Source: Diploptera punctata (taxonomy: Eukaryota > Arthropoda > Insecta > Blattodea > Blaberidae). From it: a stretch of DNA of 64,000 bases. Positions 63,505 through 64,000 of this stretch are shown piece by piece (the stretch's first letter is position 1; every line of letters starts with the position of its first letter). Position numbers and translations under genes: made by a program. The DNA lies in the NCBI GenBank assembly GCA_030220185.1, contig JASPKZ010005703.1, positions 310,001 to 374,000 on the forward strand, read 5' to 3'. The notes beneath the pieces were generated by a model. That model was not told the origin of the DNA and did not search any database. It saw only the letters and a program-made list of their open reading frames with translations.

Positions 63505-64000
63505 CCTACTTATCATAAGTAATGCCACGAGTGATTTCCAATTTATCTAGAGGATTTGGAAATGAAGAGTGGCATTTGTTAGGACTATTCAACGAATAAA
63601 ATTAAGCCGTTTACTCACTAATTATTATTTAAATATAGTTTTTTTTAAATCTTTATATATTTAGTGTAAACGGCCATGTTTAAAAACAAATGAAAAATGT
63701 TTGGTTATGTTTCATTTGTTCATCACTGCAACTTGATCATACTATTTACAGTATTGCCAAATAGGGTTGCAATATTATAAGAATGCACCCTGGTGGAGAA
63801 AAAAATGAAACACATCAAACTGTATATTATAACCAACATTATAGGTTATTAATTCATTTTTTTCGGAGACAACTCAGTATAAATTAGTATTTAAAAACAC
63901 AACTATTGAACACATAATTATCAAATGTATAGGTCGAAGGGATCTGTTCATTATTTGCTATAATCAACGTAGGCCTATTTGTTAGAGAGTCAGTCATTGC
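63505..64000 (-). repeat. Inverted copy of the satellite-like unit (runs off the window)
   Basis: Reverse complement of the 55.6-57.6 kb unit: ATAAGTAATGCCACGAGTGA, TTTGTTAGGACTATTCAACG, GTGTAAACGGCCATGTTTA, CAATATTATAAGAATGCACC, and at the edge GTTAGAGAGTCAGTCATTGC. It continues past 64000. With the tandem block it forms an inverted arrangement about 5.9 kb apart. Confidence 0.85.

Overview
This window looks like repeat-dense nuclear DNA of an animal, most likely an insect. I favour a cockroach or termite because the LINE tails resemble those I know from hemimetabolous insects, but that is inference. It is AT-rich. I found no convincing host exon, rRNA gene or functional tRNA gene. Almost everything recognisable is mobile DNA, much of it nested.

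Main families (labels are mine). LINE-A is RTE-like: one uninterrupted copy at 1664-4985 with a 1052-codon ORF (endonuclease plus reverse transcriptase) and a (GATA)n tail, plus fragments at 7.3, 19.4, 20.9, 21.5, 26.8, 47.7 and 48.3 kb. LINE-B has a YGCETWTLT-type C-terminal region and AGTT/AGTA tails (13.9, 14.2, 14.9, 28.3, 31, 34.9, 40.3, 41.3, 42.9 and 51.2 kb). LINE-C has an AAEMRFLR-type C-terminal region and GATGAT or GAAGAA tails (1.4/5.2, 8.6, 10.4, 29.1, 32, 33.4, 34.3, 38.7, 43.4, 45.3, 48.6 and 62.6 kb). Penelope-like (PLE) GIY-YIG fragments lie at 17.6, 52.9 and 55.2 kb. A set of foldbacks shares the core CAGTCGTCCTCAA and probably derives from PLE termini (5.5, 27.1, 52.2 and 55.1 kb).

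DNA transposons: a DD41D mariner-like element (57.8-59 kb, and an internally deleted copy split across 1273-6156), a Tc1-like element inside another inverted-repeat element (53.2-55.0 kb), mariner remnants at 29.5, 30.3 and 43.7 kb, a TTAA-flanked palindrome (35.9 kb), a TAA-flanked element (12.4-13.6 kb), a 1.7-kb inverted-repeat element (23.0-24.7 kb) and several long foldbacks. At least five tRNA-headed or SINE-like families are present. One of them (SINE-A) occurs alone and fused to two different 3' modules.

Less explained: a 590-bp repeat present five times in one orientation with a conserved hairpin; repeat X, carrying traces of an unknown ~90-codon ORF; a three-unit satellite-like block at 55.6-57.6 kb with an inverted fourth copy at the right edge; and minisatellites that appear to have been born from LINE-B coding DNA. 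Layout: 1-6.2 kb is a four-deep nest; 6.2-22 kb LINE/SINE debris and repeat X; 22-36 kb interrupted SINEs, LINEs and mariner remnants; 36-50 kb foldbacks and AT-rich DNA; 50-64 kb minisatellite, PLE block, Tc1/mariner elements and satellite.
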